Counted from the stretch's first letter, positions 1 to 8,231 are shown. The stretch is DNA of 64,000 nt from Bacillus cytotoxicus (GCF_023715645.1 NZ_JAMBOP010000002.1:186001-250000); one strand, 5' to 3'. The notes: generated by a model not told the origin, from the letters alone. Numbers and translations: made by a program.

Positions 1-46
1 TAGTTTTTACTAACTGGATTACTTCACTTTCCCTCATTATCAATCC

Positions 47-1132
47 CTAGTTTGAGCGTTCTTCAAGCCAATTTCCAACTGTCGGATATGTTTGTTGTAC
101 CGCTGTTTTGCCGTATACAATTGACATATGCCCCGTTGGAATGCACACATACTGCTTATCAACGCTCGAAATATGATCTAATAAAGCTTCCACTTGGCAT
201 GGAAGTGCAATATGATCACGTTTCGCAGAAATATTTAAGACATTTGCCTTAATGTTTTCCAACTTTACCTGTTTACCGCGAATCACAAGCTCACCTTTCA
301 CTAGCTTATTTTTTTGATAAAATTCTCGAATCCATTGACGATATGCTTCTCCTGGAAATGGAATCCCGTCTGCAACCCATTTTTGAACTAATTTCCAACT
401 TTCGACAAACTGCTCATTTTCTGAACGATCCAGAAGTGCTACATAAGGACCGACAAGATTCGAAATTGGTTTTAACATTTTATTTCCAAAATCAATCATT
501 TCCGGAGGGATATTTCCAAATGTATCCACCGCTTTATCTAAGTTAAAATATTTTTCATCTAATATCGGTCCATATAACCCTGTATCAGAGAAGTCAAATG
601 GGCTCGTCATAAAAACTAAATTACGAATTGGCATATGTGGATGAAGGGCAGCGTATATAGACGTTAATGTTCCTCCCATGCAATAACCAAGCAAAGAAAT
701 TTCCTCTGCGTTTGCTGTCCGCAGTACCTTTTTCACAGCTTTCGCAATGTAATCGAGAACAAAATCATCAAATTTCAAATGACTATCTTCTAAACCAAAC
801 GTTCCCCAGTCGAGCATATACACATCAAAACCGCGGTCTACTAAATACTCCACTAAGCTATTTCCTGGCGTTAAATCCATAATATAAGGCTTATTAATAA
901 GAGCATAAATTAACAATATAGGAACAGAATGCGTCTCTTCTTTCTTTGGAATGTATCGATATAACTTCGTCTTATTTTTTGTCCAAATCACCTCTTTCGG
1001 TGTTAAACCTACTTGCGGCTCTGGCTCACGAAGTAACACTTCACTTGCTCGTCTGAAGCGTTGATATGCTTTTCGATATTCCTCTGGATACAACTCTAAT
1101 TGTTTTTCCCATTCTGCTCTGAGCATTGTCAT
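47..1132 (-). CDS. phaC: Class IV poly(3-hydroxyalkanoate) synthase catalytic subunit PhaC
   Basis: Polymerises (R)-3-hydroxyacyl-CoA into storage polyester at the granule surface, working as a heterodimer with PhaR. An alpha/beta-hydrolase fold is evident: the lipase-like box GYCMGG places the nucleophilic Cys at residue 151, with a later Asp (KRDHIA) and His (PTGHMS) completing the triad. I chose the ATG at 1132 because AAGGGAG lies 8 nt upstream and because it gives 361 aa, the usual class IV length. The upstream GTG would add only two residues. It is the last gene of the leftward phaR-phaB-phaC unit, but the phaB-phaC gap is unusually long (366 bp) and holds a dispersed repeat and a hairpin. 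Very confident. Confidence 0.97.
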   Translation of the reverse strand: MTMLRAEWEKQLELYPEEYRKAYQRFRRASEVLLREPEPQVGLTPKEVIWTKNKTKLYRYIPKKEETHSVPILLIYALINKPYIMDLTPGNSLVEYLVDRGFDVYMLDWGTFGLEDSHLKFDDFVLDYIAKAVKKVLRTANAEEISLLGYCMGGTLTSIYAALHPHMPIRNLVFMTSPFDFSDTGLYGPILDEKYFNLDKAVDTFGNIPPEMIDFGNKMLKPISNLVGPYVALLDRSENEQFVESWKLVQKWVADGIPFPGEAYRQWIREFYQKNKLVKGELVIRGKQVKLENIKANVLNISAKRDHIALPCQVEALLDHISSVDKQYVCIPTGHMSIVYGKTAVQQTYPTVGNWLEERSN

Positions 1133-1251
1133 GTTCACAACTCCCTTGTTTTATATTTCTTTTCGGTAACTACTCAGTCATACATTTCATTTAGAAGTTT
1201 GGTAAGGAGTATGATTCCAGCGAAACCTCCTTATTACCTATAGCAAGTTAT

Positions 1252-1422
1252 TTCCATTTTCCAGCATATAGATTGCTGTCATGAAGATAAAAATGGACCT
1301 ACACTTTGCTACCTTTCTTTGTTTTAAAACTTTGCACGTGGCAGGAAAAGGCCCTGTCCGCTCCTATACATAGCCAGTCCCTCTCGGCCATTTAAAAAAT
1401 GCTTTTCTGTCGGTTTTTCATA
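1252..1422 (-). repeat. bcr1-like dispersed repeat, inverted copy, between phaB and phaC
   Basis: Read on the minus strand it has the layout shared by about fifteen copies here: a left end near AAAAACC, then a GAGAG...CTGGC(C)ATG...GGAGCGGACAGGGCC core, TGCCACGTGCAAAGTTTTAAAAC, and an AGCAATCTATATGC tail. Similarity to the copy at 12.5 kb continues past the usual end to about 1165. Resemblance to bcr1 is from memory of the family and was not checked by alignment. Confidence 0.8.
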
Positions 1423-1452
1423 GAGTGAATTAGTAGTTACTCTTTTCGAAAG

Positions 1453-1489
1453 AAAGAAGTGCATACCTATCGTAGACATGCACTTCTTT
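1453..1489 (-). promoter_or_regulatory. 12-bp perfect hairpin just after phaB (weak terminator or attenuator)
   Basis: AAAGAAGTGCAT and ATGCACTTCTTT form a perfect 12-bp stem around a 13-nt loop, 10 nt past the phaB stop. The 3' tract on the minus strand is only moderately U-rich (CTTTCTTTCG), so it may reduce rather than stop read-through into phaC or protect the phaRB 3' end. Confidence 0.6.
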
Positions 1490-1498
1490 GTTGTTTGA

Positions 1499-2242
1499 TT
1501 ACATATATAAACCGCCATTAATATTTAATTGCTGACCTGTAATGTACGCACCATCTCGGCAAAGGTATATAACACCCTTTGCAATTTCATCAGCTTGACC
1601 GAAACGTTTCTTCGGAATTTTCGAAACAATTTGCTCACGAACATTTTCTGGAACTTCCGCTACCATCTCTGTATCAATGAAGCCTGGGCAAATCGCATTT
1701 ACTGTTACATTTGTTCTTGCAAGTTCTAATGCTAAAGATTTTGTAAATCCAATCATACCAGCTTTTGCAGCTGAATAATTCGTCTGTCCAAATCCACCAG
1801 CTTGCCCAATAATAGAAGAGATACTAATAATTCGTCCTTCTTCAGCTTCCGTTATGTATGGAAGCGCAGCACTTGTTGTATTAAATACACTGCTTAAATT
1901 TACATCGATAACGCGCTCCCAATCTTCACGATTTAACTTTTTAAATGTACGATCTCTTGTAATTCCAGCATTATTAACTAAAATGTCCACTTTCCCAAAA
2001 TGCTGTACTGCTTCTTCCACAAGACGCTTTGCATCTTCTACCTTAGAAACATCTGCTTGACAAGCATATACATCATGTCCTTCTTTTGCGAGCTCATTCA
2101 CAAGGTTCTCCGCAGCATCTTTACTGCTATTGTAGTTAATTACTACCTTTGCACCTTCTGCTGCTAGTGCCACTGTAATTGCCTTTCCAATCCCCTTTGC
2201 TCCACCCGTTACAATTGCTACTTTTCCATGTAATTGAGCCAT
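1499..2242 (-). CDS. phaB: Acetoacetyl-CoA reductase PhaB (SDR family)
   Basis: NADPH-dependent reduction of acetoacetyl-CoA to (R)-3-hydroxybutyryl-CoA, the monomer used by PhaC/PhaR. A classical short-chain dehydrogenase of 247 aa: the N-terminal TGGAKGIG cofactor motif, NNAG around residue 90, a catalytic Ser in the SISSIIG segment, and YSAAK supplying the Tyr and Lys. The start has a GGGGGAG ribosome site. It follows phaR by about 150 bp. It resembles FabG, but the position between phaR and phaC makes the PHA role secure. Confidence 0.95.
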   Translation of the reverse strand: MAQLHGKVAIVTGGAKGIGKAITVALAAEGAKVVINYNSSKDAAENLVNELAKEGHDVYACQADVSKVEDAKRLVEEAVQHFGKVDILVNNAGITRDRTFKKLNREDWERVIDVNLSSVFNTTSAALPYITEAEEGRIISISSIIGQAGGFGQTNYSAAKAGMIGFTKSLALELARTNVTVNAICPGFIDTEMVAEVPENVREQIVSKIPKKRFGQADEIAKGVIYLCRDGAYITGQQLNINGGLYM

Positions 2243-2396
2243 TTTTGCTCCCCCTTAGTTTTAATTTGCGGTTACATGATGGATGGATTTCGCTTAGATG
2301 TACACCGCATAATGCATGTATACATTTATAAATAATATACCGCTCTAGAAAGAGATTCTCCCTTCCGCTTTCTGAACGAATATATATTTAACGAAA

Positions 2397-2864
2397 TTAT
2401 TTTTTTGGATCTTGTTTCGCTTGTACAGCTGGCACTTGTAATTTTTCTAACATTGCATTCTGCCCTTCTAATAGCTCTAAAACTTTGTCTAATTTATTTT
2501 CTAGTGTCCGGATATCTTGTTTCACCTTTGTTACATCACGTTTTATTGTAGGCGACTGTCCGAGGGATTCTGTATTTTCCTCCAAAAACTCTTCAATATT
2601 GTCAACTTTGTTTTCTAAATTAATAACAAGAGAGGCAACTCGTGCAATATCTTCTTGCGTTGGAATATTCACTTTCTCTAAATACCCCTTCGTTGCATCA
2701 TTCATCATCTTTTGATAAAACAAGTTCAAATCTAAAACGCTTCCCATCCATGCAGAATACTCTTCTGTTTTGATTGTTTCACCAAGCGTTTTTCCCCAAA
2801 ACTTTTCTGTCTGTTCGTAAACTTCCTTCCAAGCTTGTAGTGGATCGAGTTTTTGTTCAATCAA
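2397..2864 (-). CDS. phaR: PHA synthase regulatory subunit PhaR
   Basis: Non-catalytic partner required for activity of class IV PhaC. The 155-aa product is strongly charged, with no catalytic motifs. Its C-terminal half (from about residue 75) is a likely coiled coil rich in Leu, Glu and Lys. First gene of the leftward operon, divergent from phaQ across a 216-bp gap that must contain both promoters. Recognised from family sequence (MIEQKLDPLQAW start) and context. Confidence 0.93.
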   Translation of the reverse strand: MIEQKLDPLQAWKEVYEQTEKFWGKTLGETIKTEEYSAWMGSVLDLNLFYQKMMNDATKGYLEKVNIPTQEDIARVASLVINLENKVDNIEEFLEENTESLGQSPTIKRDVTKVKQDIRTLENKLDKVLELLEGQNAMLEKLQVPAVQAKQDPKK

Positions 2865-2998
2865 TTCTCCTACACTCCTTCATTTCGTTATCAAAACCAA
2901 TAAAACAATTGAAATAATTCAATCTATTCATTATTTTCCGATATTCCGGTTGAAAGTTCAAGAGTGTATTTATTTTTTCTATTTTCAGAAAAAATAAA

Positions 2999-3027
2999 TT
3001 GACAAAAAATACAGATAGGTGTAAATT
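2999..3027 (+). promoter_or_regulatory. Predicted sigma-A promoter of phaQ
   Basis: TTGACA at 2999-3004, a 17-nt spacer, and TAAATT at 3022-3027 (4 of 6 matches to TATAAT), about 50 nt upstream of phaQ. Only a promoter-like match; the spacing is ideal. Confidence 0.55.
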
Positions 3028-3080
3028 GCACATATAAGAAAAAAATTCCAACTAACTGATTCATGAGGTGATGCACAATC

Positions 3081-3530
3081 ATGCTACAAAATGAACCAGA
3101 GAAAAAAGAAAGTTTGGAAACAGCCCAAACGAAACAACCAAACTCCATGCCAAAAAACTTCTTAGTTCCATTTCTACTTCTCTGTCTTAAAGACTGGAGT
3201 CTTCACGGTTACAAACTCATTCAAATGCTAATGGATATTGGCTTTTCTTCTATTGATCAAGGTAATGTATATAGGACTTTACGAAAGTTAGAAAAAGAAA
3301 ACCTTATATCTTCTACTTGGGATACAAGTGAAGGAGGTCCAGCAAAACGGATCTATTCTTTAACGGAATATGGAGAGGAATACTTATCTTCTTGTGCTAC
3401 GTCATTTGAGCACTATCAAAAGATGCTTCATACATTTTTCAACCTATACACAAGTGCATTCTTTCCATTTTCCACGATTTCAACAAAGGATGAGAAATCT
3501 TCATCATCTTCTGGTGATACAGCAGATTAA
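3081..3530 (+). CDS. phaQ: PHA-responsive transcriptional regulator PhaQ (PadR family)
   Basis: PadR-type winged helix-turn-helix protein of 149 aa. The DNA-binding domain covers about residues 30-105, with the family pattern SLHGYKLIQML...GNVYRTLRKLEKENLI. Known PhaQ proteins repress phaQ-phaP and are released by the polymer. GAGGTG precedes the start. phaP follows within 45 bp. The C-terminal tail is Ser-rich and poorly conserved in appearance. Confidence 0.92.
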   Translation: MLQNEPEKKESLETAQTKQPNSMPKNFLVPFLLLCLKDWSLHGYKLIQMLMDIGFSSIDQGNVYRTLRKLEKENLISSTWDTSEGGPAKRIYSLTEYGEEYLSSCATSFEHYQKMLHTFFNLYTSAFFPFSTISTKDEKSSSSSGDTAD

Positions 3531-3573
3531 TCTGCGTTCACAATATGTAAAAATTTTATTTGGAGGTCAAGTC

Positions 3574-4098
3574 ATGGAAACGAAACCACACGAACTTGTT
3601 GATGCATTCTGGAAAAATTGGTCACACTCTCTTTCCCTTTTTTCTTCAGCGGGAAAACAAATGGAACAACTTACATTAGAAACGGTGAAACATCAGCAGG
3701 AAGCTTTGCATAAATTAACAGAAAGTACGCAAGAAATCGAAAAAGAAATCCAGCAATTTTCAGCACAAGCAAACGCACAATATACTGAATATGTAAAGCA
3801 ATTTGCCGGAACTTCTTTCAATGAACAAATTGATGGATGGCAAGAAAAATGGAATGAACTTTCCAATCATATGCACCAGCTCACTGTGTCTCCAACAAAA
3901 GCATCTCTGTCTTTATTTTCACAAACAAGCGAACAATTTGAAGAAGCAATGAAACAATTAATTAGCCAACAACAGCAACAACGTGAAGAGGCTCAAAAAC
4001 AAATGGGAAATTTTTTAGAAGAATTCAAATCCATGCAACTAGACCTCGTAAAAAAGTTCGAGGAAAACTCAAAAAATCTATTTACCTCCATGAAGTAA
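3574..4098 (+). CDS. phaP: Phasin PhaP (PHA granule-associated protein)
   Basis: Coats PHA granules and controls their size. The product is 174 aa, almost entirely alpha-helical and amphipathic, rich in Gln, Glu and Lys, with coiled-coil character over roughly residues 25-170. The open frame extends back to 3370 inside phaQ, but that part is out of frame with phaQ and has no ribosome site. TTGGAGG 7 nt before the ATG at 3574 fixes the start. Second gene of the phaQ-phaP-phaJ unit. Confidence 0.93.
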   Translation: METKPHELVDAFWKNWSHSLSLFSSAGKQMEQLTLETVKHQQEALHKLTESTQEIEKEIQQFSAQANAQYTEYVKQFAGTSFNEQIDGWQEKWNELSNHMHQLTVSPTKASLSLFSQTSEQFEEAMKQLISQQQQQREEAQKQMGNFLEEFKSMQLDLVKKFEENSKNLFTSMK

Positions 4099-4199
4099 GA
4101 AAAATGTGGCAACTGACTGCAAAAAATACGCTTTCCCTTCTTTCTCCCTTTGCATCTGGATGGCTCACATTTTTCAACATGGAAAAGAAGGAGGAAGAA

Positions 4200-4643
4200 A
4201 TGAATCCTTTTCGAGAAGCAGAAGCGGTTCAAGAGATTTATTATGATGACATTCATATAGGAGATCAAGCTTCTTTAACAAAAACAATTTCGAATGAAGA
4301 GATTGTTACCTTTGCAAAGCTTACAGGCGATGTAAATCCAATTCATCTCCTTGACTCTTTTGCGAAAACAACGATGTTCAAAGAACGCATTGCCCATGGA
4401 ATGCTCGTCTCTAGCTTTATTTCAACAATACTTGGCACAAAACTTCCTGGAAAAAACACCATTTATTTATCACAAAATATCGCATTTCGTGCCCCTGTAA
4501 AAATCGGAGATACACTGCGCGTTGTCGCTGAAGTCATTGAAAAACACGATGATAAAAGAATTATTACATTACAAACAAACATATATAATCAACACGATAA
4601 AGTTGTTGTCGAAGGCACAGCAACCGTTATGAAAAAAGAGTAG
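4200..4643 (+). CDS. phaJ: (R)-specific enoyl-CoA hydratase PhaJ (MaoC-like)
   Basis: Hydrates trans-2-enoyl-CoA to (R)-3-hydroxyacyl-CoA, feeding fatty-acid degradation intermediates into PHA. A single hot-dog fold domain of 147 aa with the hydratase 2 motif: catalytic Asp and His in LTGDVNPIH near residue 45, then ERIAHGML. The frame is open from 4104, but AAGGAGG just upstream selects the ATG at 4200 and removes an implausible 32-residue extension. Confidence 0.93.
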   Translation: MNPFREAEAVQEIYYDDIHIGDQASLTKTISNEEIVTFAKLTGDVNPIHLLDSFAKTTMFKERIAHGMLVSSFISTILGTKLPGKNTIYLSQNIAFRAPVKIGDTLRVVAEVIEKHDDKRIITLQTNIYNQHDKVVVEGTATVMKKE

Positions 4644-4659
4644 CATTGCTACTCTTTTT
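4632..4659 (+). terminator. Terminator after phaJ
   Basis: AAAAAGAGTAGCA pairs with TGCTACTCTTTTT, overlapping the phaJ stop codon and ending in a T run. Confidence 0.85.
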
Positions 4660-4778
4660 CATTTCCTCCAAGAACTGTTAGTCTCTCCGATTACTTCCGC
4701 GTATGAGTGAAAATGAAACACATACAATAACATCATCAGCTCTTATAAGCTGAAAATGAAAAAAGGGGTATTTCTACT

Positions 4779-4964
4779 ATGGCAAAAACAAATAAGCTAC
4801 TTGTTCCTGGTGCTGAACAAGCACTAGAGCAGTTTAAGTATGAAATTGCACAAGAATTTGGCGTGAATTTAGGATCGAACACAGCTGCTCGTTCAAACGG
4901 ATCTGTCGGCGGCGAAGTAACAAAACGTCTCGTTTCCCTTGCTCAGCAACAACTACGTGGATAA
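4779..4964 (+). CDS. Alpha/beta-type small acid-soluble spore protein
   Basis: DNA-coating spore protein of 61 aa that protects spore DNA and supplies amino acids at germination. It carries the conserved N-terminal region, the EIAQEFGV stretch containing the GPR protease cleavage site, and the C-terminal [16 protein letters not shown] block. AAAAGGGG precedes the ATG. Monocistronic, with its own terminator at 4985-5009. The group has many paralogues, so I give no symbol. Confidence 0.95.
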   Translation: MAKTNKLLVPGAEQALEQFKYEIAQEFGVNLGSNTAARSNGSVGGEVTKRLVSLAQQQLRG

Positions 4965-4984
4965 ATATAATAAAGAATGGATTT

Positions 4985-5009
4985 GAGGCAGATATTCTCT
5001 GCCTCTTTT
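4985..5009 (+). terminator. Terminator of the SASP gene
   Basis: GAGGCAGA / TCTGCCTC stem followed by TTTT. Confidence 0.88.
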
Positions 5010-5094
5010 CAATCGAAAAAAATATTTACACAAAAACCTTTTAACAGATTGACAAACTTTAGCATTACTTTTACACTATACGTAATAGCATATT

Positions 5095-5236
5095 TCCAAA
5101 GGGGAGTAGCGTCAGAGAAAATTTTCTCTGAAACAAAGTCGTCATTACGTGGAACCATGTTCCTCCGGCTTTGTTGGCATAGTTTATTACATATGTCTAG
5201 CAAGACCTTTGCCTATTAACGGCAGAGGTCTTTTTT
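5095..5236 (+). promoter_or_regulatory. yybP-ykoY (Mn2+) riboswitch with terminator
   Basis: Conserved blocks of the manganese riboswitch are visible: GGGGAGTAGC at 5101, then CAAAGTCGTCATTACG, and CCGGCTTTGTTGGCA at 5164-5179. An 11-bp stem (5203-5213 with 5221-5231) followed by T6 forms the expression-platform terminator. In this class Mn2+ binding usually prevents termination, so the TerC-family gene downstream would be switched on by excess Mn2+. Confidence 0.9.
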
Positions 5237-5348
5237 GCATTATTTTCCAAATCCCTCCGTCGTTGATAGAGCATATTTAAGGAAAGCTAAACAATGGGGA
5301 ATTTTCTTCTTTTTGTTTAGCGCTTATACAAACGAGAGGAGAATGGAA

Positions 5349-6155
5349 ATGGAACTATCTTTATTATTGCAGTATGGTTGGGTATTACTTATTTTAATCG
5401 CTTTGGAGGGAATTTTAGCAGCAGATAATGCACTTGTCCTTGCCATTATGGTAAAACATTTACCTGAAGAAAAGCGTAAAAAAGCCTTATTTTATGGGCT
5501 TGCAGGAGCCTTTGTATTCCGCTTTGCATCATTGTTTATGATTTCATTCCTTGTCGATGTATGGCAAGTCCAAGCACTCGGTGCCGTTTATTTAATGTTT
5601 ATCGCTGTAAGCCATCTTGTAAAAACATATGTAAAAAAGAATGCAAATCAACAAGAAACAGAGAAAAAAGAAACAAAGAAAAAACAAGAAAACTTTTGGT
5701 GGACTGTATTGAAAGTAGAATTTGCTGATATTGCATTTGCTATTGACTCTATTTTAGCAGCCGTTGCTTTAGCTGTGACATTACCGAAAACAAATCTTGG
5801 CACGATCGGTAGCCTCGATACAGCACAGTTTCTCGTTATTTTCGCAGGTGGTATGATTGGATTAATTATTATGCGCTTTGCCGCATCTGCTTTCGTGAAC
5901 TTACTGAAACGTAAACCTGGATTGGAAACTGCTGCATTCATGATTGTCGGTTGGGTTGGTGTGAAATTAGCAGTTCATACGATAGCTCACCCTGCATTAG
6001 GTATGATTCCACACGAATTCCCAGAATCAACTACTTGGAAATTAATATTCTGGATTGTATTGCTATCAATTGGTGCATGCGGTTGGTTTTTATCAAAAGA
6101 AATAAAGCCAGATATACAACAAGATTCGAAACAATATAACGAAGAAGCGCTGTAA
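5349..6155 (+). CDS. TerC-family integral membrane protein, predicted Mn2+ exporter
   Basis: About seven transmembrane segments in 268 aa with the TerC acidic signatures EGILAADNALVLAI near the N-terminus and ADIAFAIDSILAA mid-protein. Recent work links such Bacillus TerC proteins (the YceF/YkoY type) to Mn2+ efflux and metalation of exported enzymes. The yybP-ykoY riboswitch directly upstream supports that. An in-frame extension to 5235 would run through the riboswitch terminator. Of ATG 5343 and 5349, the latter has better spacing from AGAGGAG. Confidence 0.9.
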   Translation: MELSLLLQYGWVLLILIALEGILAADNALVLAIMVKHLPEEKRKKALFYGLAGAFVFRFASLFMISFLVDVWQVQALGAVYLMFIAVSHLVKTYVKKNANQQETEKKETKKKQENFWWTVLKVEFADIAFAIDSILAAVALAVTLPKTNLGTIGSLDTAQFLVIFAGGMIGLIIMRFAASAFVNLLKRKPGLETAAFMIVGWVGVKLAVHTIAHPALGMIPHEFPESTTWKLIFWIVLLSIGACGWFLSKEIKPDIQQDSKQYNEEAL

Positions 6156-6170
6156 TTTCAGCGCTTCTTC
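6141..6170 (+). terminator. Terminator of the TerC gene
   Basis: GAAGAAGCGCTG / CAGCGCTTCTTC, a 12-bp perfect stem that includes the last codons and stop of the gene. Confidence 0.85.
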
Positions 6171-6211
6171 GTATTTCTCAATTTTGAAAATGTACTATAT
6201 TATAGAATATA

Positions 6212-6261
6212 TTGTTCATTATTTCACGAAAATGTTGTCCTTTTTGTGAAATAATGAACAA
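6212..6261. promoter_or_regulatory. 16-bp perfect inverted repeat of Rex-like half sites
   Basis: TTGTTCATTATTTCAC (6212-6227) and its exact complement GTGAAATAATGAACAA (6246-6261) are separated by 18 nt. Each arm resembles the Rex operator TTGTGAA-N4-TTCACAA with the second half partly degenerate. There is no T tract, so it is not a normal terminator. B. subtilis Rex is reported to control the homologous ywcJ transporter, which matches the gene downstream. Confidence 0.6.
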
Positions 6262-6340
6262 ATTTATTGAAAGTAGCAACAAATACGTGTACCTTAGTAA
6301 AGAGTATTATAAACGATGTATTGAAGGAGCGTAATGTTTT

Positions 6341-7177
6341 ATGCTAGAACAAGGAGTAGATTACCTAGTACAGCTCGCAAAGAAAAAGAAAAAAATGTTA
6401 GATAACAATCCAATGCAATATTTCCTGCGGGCAGCGCTAGCTGGTGTCTATATGGGGTTTGTTATTGTACTATGTTCTAAATTAGGAAATTTCTTTCATG
6501 CTGCACATTCACCCGCAACATATTTTGCATTCTCTATCTTTTTTGGAATTGCACTTATTTTAATTATATTTGGTGGAGCTGAATTATTTACAGGAAATAC
6601 AATGTATTTCACCGTTGCAACTTTACGTAAAGAAACAACTGTTATCGATACACTTCGCAACTGGGGTGCTTGTTATGTAGGAAACTTAGTAGGAGCAGTA
6701 TTTTTTGCATTCCTATTTTATGCAACTGGTATTTTTGAAACAATAAGTCACAATCACTTATTAAATGAAGTTGCTACAACAAAGATGGGCGCATCAACAA
6801 TGCACATATTTTTCAAAGCTATTTTATGTAACTGGCTCGTTTGTCTTGCATGTTTCCTTCCATCTCAAGTAAAAGGAGATACAGCTAAACTCCTTATGAT
6901 ATTTTTAACTGTATTTACTTTCTTCATGTCAGGATATGAACATAGCATCGCAAATCTATCCATATTTTCAATTGCTTTACTTGTTCCACATCCTGATACA
7001 GTTTCTTTTGCAGGTGCAATTCATAACTTAATTCCAGCTACAATTGGTAACATAGTTGGCGGATCTGTATTTGTTGGTATGGTTTATCATTATTTGACTA
7101 AAACAAACTCTACAAAATCCAAAATCGATTCTGAACAAACTGAAGAAATCATTCCATTGTCAGCGAATGTAAAATAA
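6341..7177 (+). CDS. Formate/nitrite transporter (FNT family)
   Basis: Pentameric channel-like carrier for formate or nitrite in the cell membrane. The 278-aa protein has six predicted transmembrane helices and the FNT signature GGAELFTGN near residue 85. GAAGGAG lies 11 nt before the ATG. Homologous to B. subtilis YwcJ. The Rex-like inverted repeat upstream suggests derepression under low oxygen or high NADH. Substrate not determinable by eye. Confidence 0.9.
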   Translation: MLEQGVDYLVQLAKKKKKMLDNNPMQYFLRAALAGVYMGFVIVLCSKLGNFFHAAHSPATYFAFSIFFGIALILIIFGGAELFTGNTMYFTVATLRKETTVIDTLRNWGACYVGNLVGAVFFAFLFYATGIFETISHNHLLNEVATTKMGASTMHIFFKAILCNWLVCLACFLPSQVKGDTAKLLMIFLTVFTFFMSGYEHSIANLSIFSIALLVPHPDTVSFAGAIHNLIPATIGNIVGGSVFVGMVYHYLTKTNSTKSKIDSEQTEEIIPLSANVK

Positions 7178-7197
7178 AGTGAAATTTATATCGAAAA

Positions 7198-7232
7198 CAT
7201 GCATTCCAAATAATTGGAATGCATGTTTTTTT
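7198..7232 (+). terminator. Terminator of the FNT gene
   Basis: CATGCATTCCAA / TTGGAATGCATG followed by T7. Confidence 0.92.
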
Positions 7233-7235
7233 ATT

Positions 7236-7290
7236 TGCTTAGCACGGCGGCGACTTATGGATTGGAAAGTCTAATTGGATTTATATATAT
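7236..7290 (+). repeat. Tail fragment of a bcr1-like repeat variant
   Basis: Contains only the variant tail (GGCGGCGACTTATGG, then GGAAAGTC and TTGGATTTATATA) also present at 8.1, 16.8 and 45.5 kb. It overlaps the last codons of comC. Confidence 0.65.
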
Positions 7291-7994
7291 GTACATATTG
7301 TACCAAGCGCAATAAAAGGTGCAAAAGGAAGTGGCTCATTATACGTCATACGTTTTAGGGCAATCGATATGACAAGAAAACAAAGACCAAATAATGATGA
7401 GAAACAAAGCGATAACAGTACTCCCTTTGTTCCAACAACAAAACCAAGTAAAGTCAATAACTTCACATCCCCTCCTCCGATTCCTTTTGGATAAATAGCT
7501 AGAATGATATATAAGAGCATAAACATAACCATTGCCCCTAACAGTCCATCCCACCATAGTGATGGCTGTATAAAAAAACGTTCGATTAGAAATAGTCCTG
7601 CAAAAAAGAATAAAATTTGATTGGGAATGACCATATAAAGAAGATCTGTAATGGAAACAATAAGAAGAAGTGATAACAGCGTCCATGCAATAATAAGCTG
7701 CTCATTAACCCCAACAAAAAACGCTGTAAGAAGAAATAATACTCCGGCAATGCCTTCAAATAATGGATGAAGACATGAGATTTTCATATGACATTGCGTG
7801 CACCGTCCTTTTTGAATACAAAATGATAAAATAGGGATTAACTCTTTTAGTTGTAATACATGAGAACAATGAGAACAATGTGATCGTGGTTTTATGATGG
7901 AATAGCCGAGTGGAATGCGATACGCAACAACGTGATAGAAAGAGCCTAATATCAAACCAGTGAGAAAAGCGTATACATAAAATAGCATTTTCAT
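7281..7994 (-). CDS. comC: Type 4 prepilin peptidase ComC (A24 family)
   Basis: Membrane aspartic protease that cleaves and may N-methylate competence pseudopilins. Visible features: the N-terminal GSFYHVVAYRIP segment, two CxxC pairs (CSHC, CTQC) of the cytosolic zinc-binding domain around residues 35-75, SITDLLYMVIPN with the first catalytic Asp, and GGGDVKLL with the second, plus several transmembrane helices. The frame continues 14 codons further upstream into a bcr1-like repeat. I start at the ATG with AAGAGG upstream (7994; ATG 7988 is possible). Both ends touch repeat sequence, so the C-terminus (...ICTYI) may be repeat-derived. Confidence 0.9.
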   Translation of the reverse strand: MKMLFYVYAFLTGLILGSFYHVVAYRIPLGYSIIKPRSHCSHCSHVLQLKELIPILSFCIQKGRCTQCHMKISCLHPLFEGIAGVLFLLTAFFVGVNEQLIIAWTLLSLLLIVSITDLLYMVIPNQILFFFAGLFLIERFFIQPSLWWDGLLGAMVMFMLLYIILAIYPKGIGGGDVKLLTLLGFVVGTKGVLLSLCFSSLFGLCFLVISIALKRMTYNEPLPFAPFIALGTICTYI

Positions 7995-8170
7995 AAAACC
8001 TCTTTTCTTTTTAGGTGGGCGAGAGCGTCTGGCCATGCGTAGTAGCGGTCAGGGCCTGTTTCTGCCACGGGCGATGTTCAAACACAGAGAGGAAGATAGT
8101 TGCTGAGTACTTTTTTTCTTGGAATGGCGGAGACTTGTGGTCGCAAAGTCAAGTTGGATGAATGGTTTTA
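7990..8170 (+). repeat. bcr1-like repeat, variant with GGCGGAGACTTGTGG tail
   Basis: Starts with ATAAAACC and TTTTTAGGTGGGCGAGAGCG, includes the TAGCGGTCAGGGCC core, and ends with the ATGGCGGAGACTTGTGG...AAGTCAAGTTGGAT tail. Overlaps the comC start region, so the comC leader lies in it. Confidence 0.8.
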
Positions 8171-8231
8171 CATAGTATAACAAGAAAAGATAACATATTG
8201 TATTTTCAAAAATTTATCTTTCTCTATAGAA

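Noticed and set aside
1324-1518. 64-aa minus-strand frame between phaB and phaC
   Set aside because: Composed of repeat and hairpin sequence; no ribosome site or coding pattern.
3370-3573. Upstream extension of PhaP overlapping phaQ
   Set aside because: Out-of-frame overlap without a ribosome site; GGAGG precedes the ATG at 3574.
7995-8036. N-terminal extension of ComC (MARRSRPPKKKRGF)
   Set aside because: Encoded by a bcr1-like repeat. The same kind of extension appears on the 11.4-kb lipoprotein and the lactate permease frames next to other copies.
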